A DNA stretch of 64,000 bases from Neoceratodus forsteri (GCA_016271365.2 CM028130.1:469001501-469065500); one strand, 5' to 3'. Positions 22,836 through 34,202 are shown, counted from the stretch's first letter. Translations and numbers: made by a program. Notes: generated by a model not told the origin, from the sequence alone.

Positions 22836-22870
22836 CAGACCAACGCAATCAACATTCGGCATTGACAAAT

Positions 22871-23054
22871 GCTTGTTTTATTCACTGACAGTAATTCTGA
22901 ACAATATTACTGACTACAAACTAGTTATAGCAGGTGATTTTAATGAAATACTAGACCCTATACTGGATAGATCCTCTACCAAACCAATATAGCTACTCAC
23001 AAAAGCCAGAATGTCCTTTAGAAAGATTCTAGAAGACATAGGTCTCACTGACTC
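22871..23054 (+). pseudogene. L1 ORF2 endonuclease, second segment
   Basis: It resumes the frame interrupted at 19281: YSLTVILNNITDYKLVIAG, then DFNEILDPILDRSSTKP, which contains the GDFN-type motif of APE endonucleases. It is followed by FRKILEDIGLTDS and cut again at about 23055 by a LINE tail. Confidence 0.85.
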
Positions 23055-23490
23055 TCATGGCAGATATGCCCATCTTAACAATTCCACCATTCCAGCTGCA
23101 TATGCCTCAGTACCCAGCACTTACAATCAATCTTTTACCCCTAGCACCTTACCTGTTAAATTCCCTTGACAAGGCCTCCTGGCTGCACTATCTCCTGCCT
23201 CGCCCACCTCCCGCCAGTATCTCCACTCCTGCCCCGCCCCCAACCACCTCCGACTCTCCCTTACCCCTTGCACCCTTCCCCTCGATCTCCCACCTCACCC
23301 CCTACCCCACCCTCCTTGCCTTGTCTTGCTCATAGCTCAAGTCTTTGTACTGGTTATTACATGTCTGTAAGTCAATGACTATATGTTTGTAACTAAAAAT
23401 GATGACTGTTGCACACGGTGACGTGGAATCTTTGTAAAAGAGCCTCGGCTCAAAGGTATTGTAATCCTAGATTGAAATAAATAAATAAAG
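23055..23490 (+). mobile_element. 5'-truncated LINE 3' region inserted in the L1
   Basis: C-rich non-coding sequence ends in a 3' tail, AAGAGCCTCGGCTCAAAGGT, then GAAATAAATAAATAAAG, resembling L2-type LINE ends. It splits the L1 endonuclease frame exactly. A short AGATA on both sides may be the target duplication. The C-rich part reads LPRPPPASISTPAPPPT but is not a gene. Confidence 0.6.
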
Positions 23491-23491
23491 T

Positions 23492-23764
23492 AAAAAGATA
23501 GTATACCCTCAGGGCAGGGACTACTCATTTTTGAATAGGCACTCTTCCTATAGCAGGATAGACTATATCCTAATCACAGGCAGGTTGGTTTCTTCAATAT
23601 TGGATGCTAAAATAGATAATATTGAAATTTCAGACCATGCATTGATGCAGATTGATTTAATGTTGTGCAGCCCTGGGGAAAACAAAATTACCACTGGAGA
23701 CCGAACACTAGTCTCCTTAAAGAAAAGGACTTCCTAGACTGGATGTTTACCTAGACAACCAAAT
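23492..23764 (+). pseudogene. L1 ORF2 endonuclease end and start of the linker
   Basis: It reads GRDYSFLNRHSSYSRIDYIL, then NIEISDHALMQIDLML, the SRIDY and ISDHA motifs that close the L1 APE domain. In the next frame WRPNTSLLKEKDFLDWMF follows, matching the WRLNxSLL segment at the start of the L1 linker. It is cut at 23765 by a LINE in opposite orientation. I could not find the continuation downstream. Confidence 0.85.
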
Positions 23765-25365
23765 TTTTTTTAAATCAGTGACGATGGTGAGGTCAAGTCA
23801 TGTTTATTGTTCTTCCAAAACATATTAATTTTTGACGTTACAAACATACAATTTAATACAATGGGTACTAAAAATATAAGAGAAAACACATTATACATAT
23901 AAACTGTAAGTACTGCAAACAAAGAAAAAAAGTAAAAATTATATATACTGTATATTCTAGAATAAATATACCATCAGACATGCAAAGGAGCTTGATAACA
24001 GGTTTACATCAGTTACTTTTCTTTTCTGCAAGGAATCTTTTTCTCTTGAAGCTAATTACTGAAGACAAAAGTTTAGCTATCATTTCTGAATCTTCTGCAA
24101 CCATAGGATGCATTAGAATGAATACTGTATCATAAGCTGTACTTGCGTATCTAAGCAGAAATTCTTTTAATGAATTGTCTCTATAATAATTATATAATAG
24201 GCACTGAATTATGATGTGAAACAAAGTCTCCTGAAAACCTCTATTACATAAACATTTATTTTCTTGAGAAATATCATATAAAGTCTGTTGAGTAAATAGG
24301 TATATTGGGAGGTAATGATACCAAATATAGCCCACATGATCATCTTTTGGGTCTTGGGAGCTACTGGAAGTAACAAGTAATCCTCGATAGTTGAATCAGT
24401 TTTATTTTGACTATACTGAGGGGCCTGTTTTTGGGGTCTGACTTGATCCATCTGCTTTTCTGAGCGAAAGTGAATAGTTTTGCCTTAATTCTGGTTCTAT
24501 AGGCTAAGGATATTGTTATACCTATCTGGTAATCATTCCATATACTGTATGTATTGAGTTAATATTGTGTAAACTGCAAAAAGCGCCTTTAGCCAAGGTG
24601 AGTGGAATCCACTTTTAAACCATAATTTCTTTTCACTTAAACAAGCTAGAGGGATAATATTACCTGAGTTGTTTATCATTTTAAGCCAATACAAGACCAA
24701 ATGTAAATTTATTATACACACAATAGGTATTCTACTGAACTCTGACCTAACTACAGGGTTCAACATATAAAGTGGCACTTGTAGAATAGACTTATAGTAA
24801 TAAGATAATGGGAGTTCCAAATTAGGGACATCCTTAATATCCCAAACTTCTGCTCCATAGAGGAGAAGAGAGGTGATTTTAGCTTCCCCAGCTATAATGG
24901 CACGTGCCACGCTAAGGCCTCCAAACTTAAAATTAAATAGTTGGAGCGCTTTGACAGCATGTTTTGCTTTTATTACTTGGTCTCTAAGGTATAGGTTCCA
25001 GAAACCTTTTGTAAGGAGCTTAATACCCAAATAAACATAAGAAGAAACAACTTCAATATGATTTTTATCTAGAAAGAGATTTGGTTGACGAGATTAAATT
25101 CTGAATAACATAACTTTTGTTTTAAGATTAATCTTTAATTCAAGTTGATCACATTTGAGTTTTAAATGGTCCAATGTACACTGTAAACCTATTGTAGAAA
25201 GTGACAACAGTACCAGATCATCTGCATAAGCAAATATATGAATATGCATATTATTAATTTTTGGAGAATCCAGGGGAAAAGTAGTATCACAATATAATAA
25301 GGAATCTTGGTAGATTCTAAAGAGCAAAGGGGCTTAAAGACATCCCTGCTTTACTCCTTTGTTGG
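23765..25365 (-). mobile_element. Minus-strand non-LTR retrotransposon fragment (clade unresolved)
   Basis: Read on the minus strand it starts inside RT (GVKQGCL at 25340-25360, then FAYADDLVLLS near 25203-25235, with YADD intact). It passes a thumb-like region (ITSLLLYGAEVWDIKDVPNL) and ends with a zinc-knuckle-like CxC-x9-H-x4-C at about 24200-24260. The 3' UTR holds AATAAACATGACTTG and a short A run at the L1 junction. It is 5'-truncated within RT and carries stops. The YGAEVW segment and C-terminal knuckle suggest a Vingi/Ingi- or I-like LINE rather than L1 or CR1, but that is only an impression. Confidence 0.75.
24009..25327 (-). pseudogene. LINE reverse transcriptase C-terminal part with zinc knuckle
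   Basis: Three adjoining frames on the minus strand make up the palm/thumb and C-terminus of the LINE above: 25327-25094 with the YADD box, 25030-24533 with LLLYGAEVW, and 24451-24009 with the cysteine-histidine cluster and FKRKRFLAEKK. At least two frame changes and a stop near 25335 separate them. There is no endonuclease part. Confidence 0.75.
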
Positions 25366-25435
25366 CTGTAAGGTGGGTGAGGTGTCTCAAGCCTGCCTTT
25401 GGGAAGCATGTAAGGCCTATATTTTATTTATCTGT
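25366..25435. other. Short unassigned spacer between two minus-strand LINEs
   Basis: About 70 bp that could be leftover L1 or part of either LINE. It cannot be assigned. Confidence 0.3.
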
Positions 25436-26690
25436 TTATTTATTTATTTATGTTTTTGGTGACTGGGTAGGTGCACTGATTCAAGGAACAGTTTTCAGGC
25501 ATGACCCAGGCCATAAACAATGGCACATTTAGCAAAACAGAATACAGGAGGAGTAACATGGCCGCAATGCAGGCCATTAAAAATGAGGTGCAGGGAATTA
25601 CAGTGCAGAGGGTATTAACAAAAATGAGACTACAATAACGTGCAAGGTGAAGATGTAGGCGAGGAATAAGTCCATATGCATCATCACAGCAATATGGAGA
25701 ACAATACAGTAAGGTGGCAAAATACCACATAAACCATATAAAGTGCAATTTCAAAAAGACATGCCAATAAAAAAAAATCAAGTAACAACTAGGTGGATAT
25801 TCAAAATTCATTGCAACAGTCCACAATAAGCAAAGTGCAGTGGAGTAGACTATAGGGAGGAGAGAGCGGGTCAGGTATGGGTGGGAATAAAGCTGGAGAG
25901 AAAGGGGTGTTGTAAGGGTGGAAAGACCCCACAAAAGGTGGGGGGAAGGGGGAATCATCCCAGCTTACACAGACGGACAGCAGCATTTGGCTTCCAGTAG
26001 TAGTCAATCTTTAAAGAAGCTTTTGAAGGATGAGTGGGAGAAGGACGAGTGGTGCGATATAGGGAGCTTGTTCCATAAGAAGGGGCAGAGACAGAAAAGG
26101 CTTTGATGCCCATGGTAGTGAAGATTATGGGAACTATCAGGGGGGAGGATGGATGATTCATGGAGGTACCTAGTAGCCACTTTGCCCATGAGTAGAGATA
26201 AATAAGGGGACAGGGGGCCATCTCTGAGTGTAGTGTCTATTAGGCAACCCAAGGAATAGTCAAAGCATCCTTGAAGTGGGAGCCAACCAAGTGATTTGTA
26301 TAAATCACAATGATGGTTAGAAAAGGGTGCAAGGAGGGTGAAGTGGCAGATGCTGCTGTAAACTGATATCAGCCTGGAGCACAGGGCTGACGACATGGGG
26401 GGATATATGGGGGATCAGTAATCAATGAGGGTTTGAAGGCTGCCTTGGGCAATTGCTAGGCATGCCTCATGGGACAGGAATTGTCTTAGCCAGTAGGTGG
26501 CTCCTAATTTCTGGTTAACTCCATGCACGGAAATATTAACATGATCAGTGAATGTAAGGGAGAGGTCCAGGGTGACGCCCAAGAATTTGAATATTAGAGG
26601 AAGAATAATATTCTAGTGGGGAGCAGGATGAAGTAGGCTGTTGGTTAACTAGGATCTGCAGCTTATCCATTAGGTAGGGAAATGGGCAGA
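25436..26690 (-). mobile_element. Minus-strand L2/CR1-like LINE 3' part
   Basis: On the minus strand 26640-25990 reads as the RT C-terminus of an L2-type LINE: FLGVTLDLSLTFTDHVN, KSLGWLPLQGCFDYSL, LSPYLSLLMGKVATRYLHES, LFCLCPFLWNKLPISHHSSF and SFKSFFKD. These follow the LHWLP...PPYL...FSV..P.LWN.LP pattern. A ~540-bp 3' UTR ends in an A-rich (AAAT)n tail seen as (TTTA)n at 25436-25452. It is 5'-truncated and a few stops are present. Confidence 0.7.
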
Positions 26691-27010
26691 CTAGATGGTC
26701 CATGCAATCCTTCTAATCCCATGTATTTTTCTATATTCATAACTGTATGCAGTCTGCCTCCTGAGTAGAACTGCCCAGAAAGAAATGGAACTACAGTATA
26801 TGCAAATGATAGAACCTATCATTGCTAGAGACACATATTCAAACTGCTGCCCTTATCTATGGCAACGTTCCATCAACATCTCAGATTTCCCACTCTGCCT
26901 GACAATTCAGACGCCTGGAGATCTTCCTCTTGACTGTTTGTGCTGATTCCAGTTTAATTAAGTATATTTCAGCCTATATTTAAACTGCTGCCTTCATTTA
27001 TTTTTTAATT
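26691..27010. other. Non-coding, possibly a LINE tail
   Basis: It begins GGGCAGACTAGATGGTCCAT then ATGTATTTTTCTATATTC, reminiscent of CR1-like 3' tails that end in ATTCTATG repeats. The rest shows no recognisable feature. Confidence 0.35.
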
Positions 27011-27300
27011 TAGATCTTCCTGGACTAAGTCTCCATCACTCATTCACACTAGTGGGATAGCACCAGAGGCGCTAGGACCAAGCGGGAGCCAAACATTTTC
27101 AGAAGGGTCAGTGCCGAGACAGGACCATGCATGCATGACACCATGAGACTAGCTTGTGCCTGTGTAGGCTATCACGGTGTCGACCCTCCAACTGTCTCAG
27201 TTCCTTTTTTCCCGCCGTTGAGTGTGCTTGGATGTCGACATCGCTCGTCTGATGGAGTCAAAGTTTTCATCTATATGACAGCAGCTTTTAGCATTTAGCA

Positions 27301-28060
27301 CATAAAAAGACCTAGGGGTCATGGTGGATACATGTATGAATAACACTGAGCAGTGCAGGAGAGCAGCTAGCAAGGCAAACAGGATGTTGGGATGCATCGC
27401 AGGGGGGATCACCTCTAGGAGCAAGGAAGTGATTCTGCCACTGTACAATGGACTGGTTAGACCACACCTGAGTACTGTGTACAGTACTGGAGACCACACT
27501 TGAGAGGGACATACAGCTCCTGGAGAGGGTACAGAGGGAGGGCAACAAAGATGATACTAGGTTAGGGAATTTGACTTACGAGGACAGACTTGAGGAGCTC
27601 TGCCTGTTTTCATTGGAGGAGAGGAGACAGGGGGACATGATTGAGGTCTTCAAGTACATCAAGGAATAAATAGGGTAAACATGGAGGGATCTTAGACCAG
27701 CTAAGCGGGAGGCATCACCAGAGGGCATGGTTTGAAGTTGGAAGGTGGAAGGTGAGGGGAAAAGAGGAGGAGGTTTTCACTGAGAGTGGGTGGACCCTTG
27801 GAATGCTCTGCCTGGTGAGCTGGTTCAAGAGATCCACAGTGGAGAGCTTTAAGAGAGGGTGGGACAGACACAGAAAGTGGATTTGTATCAGATGATGCCT
27901 ATCCAGGGGTGGGGATGGATGATAGGGGTTTCTGGAGCACAAGGGATGGGAGGGTCTCGGCACCCAACTAAGGATCTAGGTTCGAGCAGACTTGATAGAC
28001 CATAAGGCCTAATCTGCTGGCAAATAGTATGTTAGTATGTTAGTATGTTAGTAATTTAAC
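27301..28060 (+). mobile_element. CR1-like LINE, 3' fragment
   Basis: It opens LGVMVDTCMNNTEQCRRAAS, then KANRMLGCIAGGITSRSKEV and ILPLYNGLVRPHLSTVYSTG, the conserved end of CR1-type reverse transcriptase. Non-coding remnants of the C-terminal part follow (EVFKYIKE-like and RAGRFRE-like segments with stops). It ends in an ATGTTAGT microsatellite at about 28029-28052. TTTTAGCA on both sides (about 27285 and 28058) may be a target duplication. Confidence 0.75.
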
Positions 28061-28839
28061 ATTTTAGCAGTAATTTCTTATTTTAAGAATAAGAAAAGAA
28101 GATTATGAAGAAGATGAAAAAGAAATTCTTTCCTGCCATCGATGGAGCTGTCCTTAGATGGTAGCGGCCACGGTAGGAAGACTTTGTTTGAAAGTTGTTA
28201 TGGCAGAGGGGCTGTGTCCGGTCTGCCGCCCTTGATAAATGGGGGGGTCCAACTATGGACAGTCCTGTGCTCAGGGGGAGGACAGCCCATTGAAGCACGA
28301 ATCTAGCAGTTCCGGGGATCCGGCTCTGTTTCACTTCAAACTCTTCTTCCTCGTTTGGGGAAGAAGAATCGGTGCTGCTCGAGGTTGCCCTTTGGTACGC
28401 CTGCATGAGGATTGTTTGTCGGGAGGGGCGATAGGCCTGAACTGACTTTGGTGGGTTCCCCTTGTCCCCACTCCAAACAGCAGCTTTCTGAGACTCCGGA
28501 CTCCATCTCTGTCCTCGTTGGAGCTCCTGTTAGCAGTTCACCTCTGGGCGCTCCTGTGGGGAGGGGGTTTGAATTTCTTCCAGTTTTCCTGGCTGTGTTC
28601 CTGATTTCAGGGCCTCCAGGCCTCAGAGCCATTGGACCGGAGCCAGGTCAATTGGATCAGAATGACACAGTGCCCTCTTGGTGCCTTCACCATCGTTTCT
28701 ACCCCTTGTGCCTACCCCCTTTCCCTTTTCCATACAGGGGCCAGCATGCACACCACCTTTTTCCTTCTCCCCTTCTTCTCAGGATTTCAATTGGCATTTT
28801 CCTTCAGCGCCATGGCTCAGTGCTGTGGTTGACATCATG

Positions 28840-29530
28840 CCTCGGTGCCTTGGTCGGCGCTGTTAGTCGACGCCGTGGGTTGGCGCCATCACTCTGTGTG
28901 GCACCGCAGGTGCTGTTGTTGCTGCTGTTGGTTGCCAGCACTGCTGGTAGTGCCACAGGTGTCTCACAGGGCTGCGGGTGGTGCTGTTCACCTGTGGGTG
29001 GCACCGTGCACCCATGGGCAGTGCTGAGCACCCGTGGGTGGTGCCATGCACCCATCTGTGCTGTGGATGGTGCCAGACACCCATGGGTGTCACAGGAGAC
29101 ACCGTGGGTGATGTGGGTGGCACCAAGCACCCATGGGTGATGCTGAGCACCCACAGGTGATGCCATGTACCCATGGGTGCTGTGGATGGTGCCAGACACC
29201 CATAGGTGTCACAGGAGACACCACAGGCACCCATGGGTGCTGCAGATGGCTCCACAGGCACCTGTGGGTGGTCAACAGGGCACCATGGCTGCCATGGGTA
29301 CCACTGGTGTCCTTGGTGCCATTCTTGCCATGGGTTTCATGGGTGTCATGGGTGCCATGATACCATGGGTGCCATGGGTGTCGGGGGTGCCCTTAGGTGC
29401 CATTGCTGCATGGGTGCCAGGGGTGCACACAGGTACCACCACAGGTGCCCTCGGGTATTGCCCAGGTTGGCATAGGCACAGCTTGGTGCCCTCCTGTGCC
29501 ATGAGTGATGCTGGTACCACAGGGGTACTA
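28840..29530 (+). repeat. GGTGCC / CACCCATGGGTG minisatellite
   Basis: Degenerate repeats of GCACCCATGGGTG and GGTGCCAT fill about 700 bp. A longer period of about 120 bp is visible: GCTGTGGATGGTGCCAGACA, then CCC...GGTGTCACAGGAGACACC, near 29058 and 29178. The motif CACCCATGGGTG is self-complementary, which explains long open frames on both strands. It sits inside the gag-like part of element C. Confidence 0.85.
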
Positions 29531-29884
29531 GTGGGTGCTGTCTGGCAGAACTAGTGAAACATTTTCCTTCTACAGACTTCTTCTCCACAGAACTTGTGGC
29601 AGGATGTTTTCCACAGAATGAAGTCCTGTTCTGTGGATTCTTTTTTTCACACATCTTAGTGAGTGGCAGTCTACATGGGATCTTGTGACATCCAGCAGTT
29701 TTCTGCTGATGGAACTCTGCTGTACTGTTCTGCCAGCAGAATCTCTCATTCTGCTCAGCATTTTCTTGGCTCCCTACATGGTACCAAGCTCCTCGACATC
29801 CTTCCTGGTGGCGGAGTCTCTAGTGGCTCTGACCTAGACCTCCTTAGGGGTCCTTCTAGGGTAGAAGTGCATCTAAATGAGTCT

Positions 29885-30080
29885 TTCAAACAACATGAAG
29901 TCTTGCTGTATTCTGACACATTGCAGTGATTCCAGCCTTTGAACTGCCCCAGAGAACAAAGAGTTAACTTTCTATGCAGGGCATAGAATGCTGAGCTCGA
30001 GCTCGATTGAAGTCTCTGTCTGGAGTGTTTCAAACTCAAACCGTCAGATTCTTTTATTCTCACTCACTGAACGGTCGCCT
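29885..30080 (+). repeat. DIRS-3 left terminal inverted repeat
   Basis: Nearly identical to 13046-13235 through TTCAAACAACATGAAGTCTT, GAGTTAACTTTCTATGCAGG and GAAGTCTCTGTCTGGAGTGT. Confidence 0.9.
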
Positions 30081-30442
30081 CCAGAGATTTCTCCTTCAGC
30101 TCGGTTCGAAAGTCGGTTAAAGGTTCAATTTTCATCATTTCTTTAAACCAAAAAAGTTATCCGCACAGTCGGTTCAGTCTCTGTCTGTGGTGCCGTGAGT
30201 ACTAGATAGGAATTGTTCTGTTTTTCTGTGTGGAACTCTAAAAGTGGCGTCGGTTCGGCTGAACCGGCCATTTGATAGTGAAATCTTGTGTTTTTATTTA
30301 GTGCGTGGTTACCGGTTCTTATCGGTTCTAAAAAAAACGTGTTTTAGTATGTTTTTTTCCAATACCCATGACACGGTTAGGAACTGATAAGGGAGTCTTG
30401 CCTGGCGGTTGCCATAAAAAGAGTAAGTTGGTTAGGTTGGCC

Positions 30443-31649
30443 ATGTCTGAGAAACCCAAGAAAAATAAACAGGCCCACTGGGTTTCAACACTGCAGTGAG
30501 TGTGGGGAGGTCTTTGCTAAGGCCGATCCCCACACCACCTGTGTTTATTGTCTGGGGTTTGACCACCTCGATTCAGATTGTCAAACATGTAAAAACTTTC
30601 CTAAATCTACCCTTGAGAAAAGATTAGGTAGACTGAGGGAAAAGGAGGCCGAGAAGTCCGCTGACCCAGATGGCCAGCCCGGTTCGGTTCTGACCGAACC
30701 AGAAGGAGTGCCCTCTGACCAGGGCAATACTTCATCGGGCAAAAGGAGAGCCTATTCTGAGGGATCGGTTCCGACAAAAAGAAAACACAAAGACAAATCA
30801 GCCAGGTCAGATCCAGAGGTTCATGTTCCGACTGCCGAAGAGATAGCCAGAGCGATTCAGATTGTGGAATCGCTCCTTCCAGTTCCTATCGATCTGGTTC
30901 CTTCTGGCAGGGGTCGTTCAGTTGGTTCTCTGGTTCAAGATTATACCTTTGAAGATTTTTATGAAATGGAATTTGAAGAGGAAGGGGAATTTGAGGATGA
31001 TGATGGTGAAAGTGAGAGTCTGGATGTGCCTGTGGAACCGGACATCTCCCCAGACAGACCTTCAGGTGTTTCCTCCTAGGCTTTCTGAGTCCCCTCTCAC
31101 TTTATGTTCTACAGAAGGTGGCTGAAACCTCCAACTTCCTATGGAGGAGGCTGTGGAAGATCAAGAAGAGCCTGATTATGTAGAATTATGGACATCCCAG
31201 AGTCCAGGAGACTGTTTATTCCCCTCCACAAATCCTTTTGGAAACAGACACAAAAAATCCTAAAGTCTCCTAACACTATACCTCCTGTGGATAGAAGAAT
31301 GGACAAGAGGTATACACTTTCAAGCTCAGACACAGAGTTCTTATATCAGCAATGCAGCCATGTTGGGCTTCTGCCTGTGACAAGGCAAATATTCCCTTGG
31401 CTTCACACCCCTCAGACAAGGACTCCAGGCAGATTGATGCCATGGCAAAGAAACAGTACATGGCATATTCCTTGGGACTCAGGCAGGCAAATTACATGGC
31501 CTATATAGCCAGGTACCAGAAGTCCAGGTGGGACACTGTACTGGCACTGGCTAAACAGGCCTCCCTCCAGCTAGCCAAGGAGCTGGAGGCGGTGGCTGCG
31601 GATGGGATTGAGGCATCTAAGGTTCAGTTTCATGCTGCCAGACTCTAAT
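30443..31649 (+). pseudogene. DIRS-3 gag, first part
   Basis: ATG 30443 begins MSEKPKK as in DIRS-2, then a frameshift near 30465. The zinc motif CVYCLGFDHLDSDCQTC is intact near 30540-30590. A second long frame at 30708-31079 (SGKRRAYSEGSVPTKRKHKD, later FEEEGEFEDDD) contains the basic and acidic segments. Frameshifts follow at about 31075, 31190 and 31370. The reading is cut at the hAT target CTCTAAT and continues at 40461. Confidence 0.8.
31642..31649. repeat. hAT target site duplication, left copy
   Basis: ACTCTAAT, identical to 40453-40460. The intact target in DIRS-2 near 14812 (GGACTCTAATGTG) has one copy, which confirms an 8-bp duplication, the usual size for hAT. Confidence 0.97.
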
Positions 31650-31739
31650 CAGTGGTGAGCTATACTGGGCACACCAGGCACGTGCCCTGGTACAAAATGT
31701 TGTGCCCTGGTTGCGTGCTCCCGGTGCTCCGAGGCCGAA

Positions 31740-33350
31740 GTCCGAAAAACTTTTTTTTTTCCCTGTTTGATTGCGCTAACATAGGCCGTACCCGTAGCCT
31801 CCTCCTTTGTGGCTGAATCCCCACATGTCTCTCAGTCAGGTTCAAATCCCTCAGAAGGCTTCAACATTAGGCAAATTAAAGGAAGGGTCCAAACTAGAAA
31901 AAATATATACATCGAAGCCCTTGTCCAAAAATTACATCTGTTTACATGATCGGTATGCTGCCGCACAGAAGCTAATCCATTCTCAAGGAAGCTCCGACCA
32001 TAAACCCCGAAATAAAATAAAATAAAAAAAAACAGTAATATTAAGTTTGCTCTTCCCAATAATTGCTGCAAAATAAACAAGCCTGCATAATTGCTGCAAT
32101 ATTTGCCAATGCCAGGAGGATCGATTAAAGCAGAGTGAAAGCATGATCAAAGTCTATCAACAAATTCGGTACAGCAAGCTGCATTGGCTAAATGATCGGG
32201 ACAGCAAGCACCTGCATGCCTCTTCATTTTTTAAACAAATTTGGAAAAATAGAGCAAAGGTCCTTAGAAGCTGTATCAGGGTTATCCCAAATAATGTAAG
32301 AAGTGTATTCAATCTGACAGTGACCACAGGGTACAACATTTTAAATGTAACGCCCACTGCTATTAATTTGCAACCAGAGGTGCAAACTGCAAAGCTGTCA
32401 CCGGGTCGGACTCGGAGGCTAATGGCATTCTTGCCTCACTCTTGCTTGCTCCCTGATGGTGACCTTTGTGCTCTGGAGCCTGAGGCAGCACTTACATTAT
32501 AGCGGCTGACAATTTATTTTAGCCTAGCTCCTCTGCTTTGCTATGTCCGGTGCGGTGGACAGCGGTGCCTGCAGTAGCTAAATTGTACCAGGAACTTGGG
32601 AAGGCGGGAACTTTAAGCAGTCCCCAGGGAGTCGAGCCTGTAATACACTGCCCCTACAACAAGACTCTTCTCTAGTCTGCACTGCAGTGCAGCGGCTTAT
32701 CATATTCAAAACAGCATTCCTTGCCCAAGTTGCCCTCACTCTTGCTTGCCCCCTGACCTTTGGTGCTCGAGTTTGGAGGCAGCACTTAAGGGGGCTGACA
32801 ATTTATTTTTAGCTCCCTTTAGCCTTAGTTAGTAGCCTATGTCCCCAGTGCCTGCAGTACTAGCTAAATTGTGCACTGGTGGGAACTTTTACTTTTTTTG
32901 GACCACAACGGTCATCACAGACAGTGTGCATGATATGTTCCTTCGCGATTGTGCGAGTGCCAGCAGCAGTTCCAACAAGCTGGCCACTGACTCGCAGCTA
33001 GATCCTGCAAGCCCCACGGGCTCAATGAACAGAGAGGGACCCGGAGGATCTGGAATGGCAAAGACCTGCAAATAACTGGGAGGGAGGGGAGCCAGTTGTA
33101 AAACATGTATTGCTTGCTGGCTTGCTTGGCTTGGACCCTGGCTTGGCTAGCATACATGATGCATTGCTAAGCTGCCTGCTGCTGCTAAACTGAGGAGTTT
33201 CAAAGGGAGTGCCAAGCAGCAGCAGACAGCTTGAGTTCAGAAAGTGGCTTAAAAGTCCACCAATCAGAGCTCCAAAAATGTAATCCTGCCAATCGAAGTA
33301 GGGGAGGCAGACCAGGCTTGTGATTGGTTCATTTAGAAGAGCCTATCACA
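31740..33350. other. hAT 5' non-coding region, nothing recognised
   Basis: No domain, tandem repeat or RNA gene recognised between the left hAT end and the TATA box. An A run lies at 32020. Two partly similar blocks (GCCCTCACTCTTGCTTGCCCC at ~32730 and GCCTCACTCTTGCTTGCTCCC at ~32430) suggest a local duplication. Confidence 0.4.
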
Positions 33351-33384
33351 ATGCTTGGGAAAAGAAAACAACAAAGGGCACACT

Positions 33385-33711
33385 TGGCTCCTTTTCCCTA
33401 TAAATTGGGGCTGTAAAGCCCTATTCAGCCAGGCATCAGATTTTGATCATCTGACTGACCTACACCAACGGGAAGAAGAAGAACTACTACTACTACAAGA
33501 ACAGAAAGAGGAAGAAGACAGTTATCATCTAGATCTCCAGCTATACCAACCGACCAGACCAGGCCAACTCCCACCAGCCGACGGAGAGAACCAGGACCTC
33601 AAACACTTTTTAAGTCCTAAACTGCCAGTGTTCTTCAACCTCAGCTGCACACTGTTTGTGTCAGATTATCTTCAGGAGCAAGTGCAACAAGCTGCAGCAG
33701 AGTTTCTCTGA
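33385..33711 (+). promoter_or_regulatory. Candidate hAT promoter and first exon with splice donor
   Basis: TTTTCCCTATAAATTGGGG near 33390-33410 is a TATA-like box. About 300 bp downstream lies CTCTGAG/GTAGGC (33706-33717), a fair splice donor. The likely partner is TCATTCTAG just before the transposase start at 37528. The stretch between has an open frame with EEEELLLLQEQKEEED but no known domain. This is inference from signals only. Confidence 0.4.
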
Positions 33712-34202
33712 GGTAGGCTCAAGCTGGTGGTATTTATATAACTGATGCTATAGCCTATTATTATACAGTAAATGTCAATTTTGATTTTATTTTTTTTGGG
33801 GGGTATACTAGCATTTACGATTATACTGTACATACCTTCATGGAAACTGACACTGTTGGATGGGGGGGGGCCCCGGGGGGCTCATGTTAAGATGGAGGGT
33901 ACTTCAGTGTTTTGCATATTTTGTTTAATATATATTTATGTTTATATTTTTCTCATTAACAACATAATGAGCAGGGACAATGTGCTTCTAGTTGTGTCAA
34001 TGCTTCAATTATGTATTGGATGATCTTGTTAGCATGCCCCCAAAAAAAATGTATACAGTGTTGGGCTCCATAAGGGTATTTTCAGTTCTAACTTTAAATA
34101 CTTTACTGCAGAAAACATTTGGTTTGCTTGCAGATTGTGTCAACTTCAAGTTCATATTTGAATATGCTGAGATAATCTGAGCTTGTTCTAAGAAGAGAAA
34201 AG

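Larger units (their letters stand above)
19281..22870. mobile_element. ~3.6-kb repeat-filled insert inside the L1, candidate non-autonomous DNA transposon
   Basis: It interrupts the L1 reading between CNIYTPN...YAF and FYSLTVILNNITDY. Near its ends lies a perfect 13-bp inverted pair: ATGTTGATTGCGT at 19281-19293 and its complement at 22843-22855. The flanks ATGCCTTTTT and ATGCTTGTTTT look like an imperfect 9-10 bp target duplication. There is no transposase. The interior is a 51-nt palindrome, a ~55-bp tandem repeat, an array of the window's quasi-palindromic satellite in inverted orientation, and a ~141-bp tandem array. The exact ends and superfamily are uncertain. Confidence 0.6.
27011..29884 (+). 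mobile_element. Element C: GC-rich probable DIRS-like element, 5' part
   Basis: Its first ~45 bp (GATCTTCCTGGACTAAGTCT, then CATCACTCATTCACAC) resemble the left end of the DIRS-like element at 42742-47093 read on its minus strand (GATCTTTCCTTGTCAATCTT, then CACCATTCATTAACTGGGTG). Both have a CTCCAACT...CAGTT...CCCGCC block ~150-200 bp inside. A CR1-like LINE (27301-28060) splits the leader. The part after 28100 is GC-rich and gag-like in composition, with a CPVCRP cysteine pair and a long GGTGCC repeat, but no clean frame. It ends where DIRS-3 begins. No RT or recombinase is seen before that point. Confidence 0.4.

Noticed and set aside
21597..22868. Overlapping frames of 60-150 residues on both strands
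   Set aside because: They repeat with the 141-bp unit and have no domain; open because the unit lacks stops in several frames.
28412..29140. A 242-residue frame resembling a membrane protein
   Set aside because: The hydrophobic run is GC-rich low-complexity translation, and the second half is the GGTGCC minisatellite. Equally long frames exist on the other strand.
33355..33711. A separate small gene with a glutamate/leucine-rich stretch
   Set aside because: No known domain; it ends near a splice-donor-like site and is better explained as hAT 5' exon sequence.
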